64,000 bases of DNA from Malurus cyaneus samueli (taxonomy: Eukaryota > Chordata > Aves > Passeriformes > Maluridae), in contig CM019214.1 of assembly GCA_009741485.1 (NCBI GenBank), positions 57,268,894-57,332,893 of the forward strand. Direction: 5' to 3'. This document shows, one piece after another, positions 63,065-64,000 of this stretch (positions are counted from its first letter, which is position 1; each line of letters starts with the position of its first letter). The notes beneath the pieces were generated by a model, which made no database searches, was not told the origin of the DNA, and saw nothing but the letters and a program-made list of their open reading frames with translations. Position numbers and translations under genes: made by a program.

Positions 63065-63090
63065 AAAAAAAAAAAAAAAAAAAAAAAAAA
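63065..63090. repeat. Poly-A tract, A26, between short direct repeats
   Basis: The A run is bracketed by AAAAGCCCC at 63050-63058 and again at 63087-63095, with only CTATCT between the left copy and the A run. Confidence 0.93.
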
Positions 63091-63334
63091 GCCCCAACAC
63101 TCAAAGGAAGTTTAAAAATCTTAAAGTAATTTCCTACTGGTTTGCAAATTATTAATCAAGACCTGGCAAAATTTGTCCTGAGAGACTTCAACCTGGTGAA
63201 GCAATAAAAAGTATTAGTGCAGGACAGTTAAGTTTCCAGATTATTAATAGGACAAATACAAAGGTTACCTAGAAAAAGGAATATCCAGAATATTATAGGG
63301 GTACCATTTTATTTTCAAGCTCAGAAAACTTCTA

Positions 63335-63870
63335 GGAGAGACTGTCTGTTGGTAAGGATGCAGAGGAGAGCAATAGGCTAAGTAGAAGCCAAAACAGATT
63401 TGTCAAGAACCAATTGTGTAATTTCAAAGAAACTTCCATCTACAGTAAAGGAGGAAAAAGATTTGTTGTCATATACCATAATGTAAGTAGTGTATGTGAC
63501 ACTACCACACGTCATACTCTCACTGCAAATGAGTGAACATTCATCTAGATCAAAATATTGTGATTTGCATGTAGGATTAGCGAGAGATTCATACTAAAAA
63601 AATAGGTATTGGGGTGCAGTGGAATCAAAACAGAAGGTTGTGTTAAGTGGTGCTCCACTGAAGTCTGTTCTGAAACTGATGTTATTTAATATTTTCATTA
63701 GTTATATGCACAGTGAAATAGAGGCAATGTTTATTAAATTTACAAACTCGGGATAGTTCGAAGCAATTGAAGCGTGCGGTTGGAATTGAAAATTATTTAC
63801 AAGAGAAGAAAAAATAAATAAAGTGCAATACAAAATGGGACAAGAACAAAATAACACTGTAAAGTAGATA
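63335..63870 (+). mobile_element. Decayed CR1-type reverse-transcriptase relic
   Basis: A degenerate plus-strand fragment of LINE ORF2 of the CR1 group. Phrases that follow CR1 RT in order: 'cagatttgtcaagaacca' (the 'GFVKN' start of a conserved RT block), 'gtgtatgtgacactaccacacgtcatactctcac' (around the 'DFSKAFDTVPHD' block), 'tgctccactgaagtctgttctgaaactgatgttatttaatattttcattagttatatg' (the 'SVLGPVLFNIFINDM' block), then 'caatgtttattaaatttacaaactcggg' (around the 'LSKFADDTKLG' block), and 'caatacaaaatggg'. Stops and indels break every frame. It is older than the four 3'-end copies in the window. The left boundary is uncertain and the right end fades near 63870. Confidence 0.7.
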
Positions 63871-64000
63871 TAAATGATCACACGTACAACATTGACACCA
63901 ATGAGTTAGATAGCAGTGGTGCTGAAAAAATACCAAAGTACCTGTCTGGCTTAGCTCTCACTCACAGTGGGTGTCTAGCTCAGTTTGATATATACCACAG

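Noticed and set aside
1..64000. tRNA, rRNA, CRISPR array, prokaryotic operon or phage
   Set aside because: No cloverleaf with A and B boxes, no rRNA core, no spaced direct-repeat array and no closely packed long frames were seen.

Overview
The window looks like AT-rich, gene-poor DNA from a bird, either intergenic or deep inside a large intron. The evidence is the interspersed-repeat content. There are four CR1 LINE 3' ends of the avian type (833-1235 minus, about 6676-7278 plus, 11184-11480 minus, 50555-50956 plus). A decayed CR1 reverse-transcriptase relic reaches the right edge (about 63335-63870 plus). Three solo LTRs are of types I associate with avian endogenous retroviruses (33106-33678 plus, 38056-38634 minus, 48528-49086 minus). 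No Alu, B1 or L1 material was seen. The LTR types suggest a neoavian bird, but this is family recognition from memory, not a search.

Layout. 1-7.3 kb: two CR1 copies, a T27/A-rich pair and a 331-bp pure purine GGAGA tract. 7.3-33 kb: AT-rich unique sequence with one CR1, several long A or T tracts and a pentanucleotide TAAAA array. 33-49 kb: three solo LTRs. 49-58.4 kb: one CR1 and unique sequence. 58.4-58.6 kb: a MIR-like SINE relic, old enough to predate birds. 58.6-64 kb: unique sequence, an A26 tract between direct repeats, and the CR1 RT relic.

No protein-coding gene could be supported. The longest open frames (up to 156 codons) come from the purine microsatellite, from CR1 and LTR copies, or are short unsupported frames with no recognisable domain. 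I found no rRNA, tRNA, CRISPR or prokaryote-like operon structure. A few segments have good-looking splice signals. The best is a minus-strand chain of three candidate exons (27649-27631, 27482-27383, 24344-24187) with compatible phase, but each is within what chance could produce here and I do not recognise the peptide. The most checkable curiosities are the purine tract, the LTR with an intact 5-bp target duplication, the MIR-like relic, the possible CR1 5'/3' internal-deletion copy, and two perfect palindromes (10368-10385, 31373-31393).
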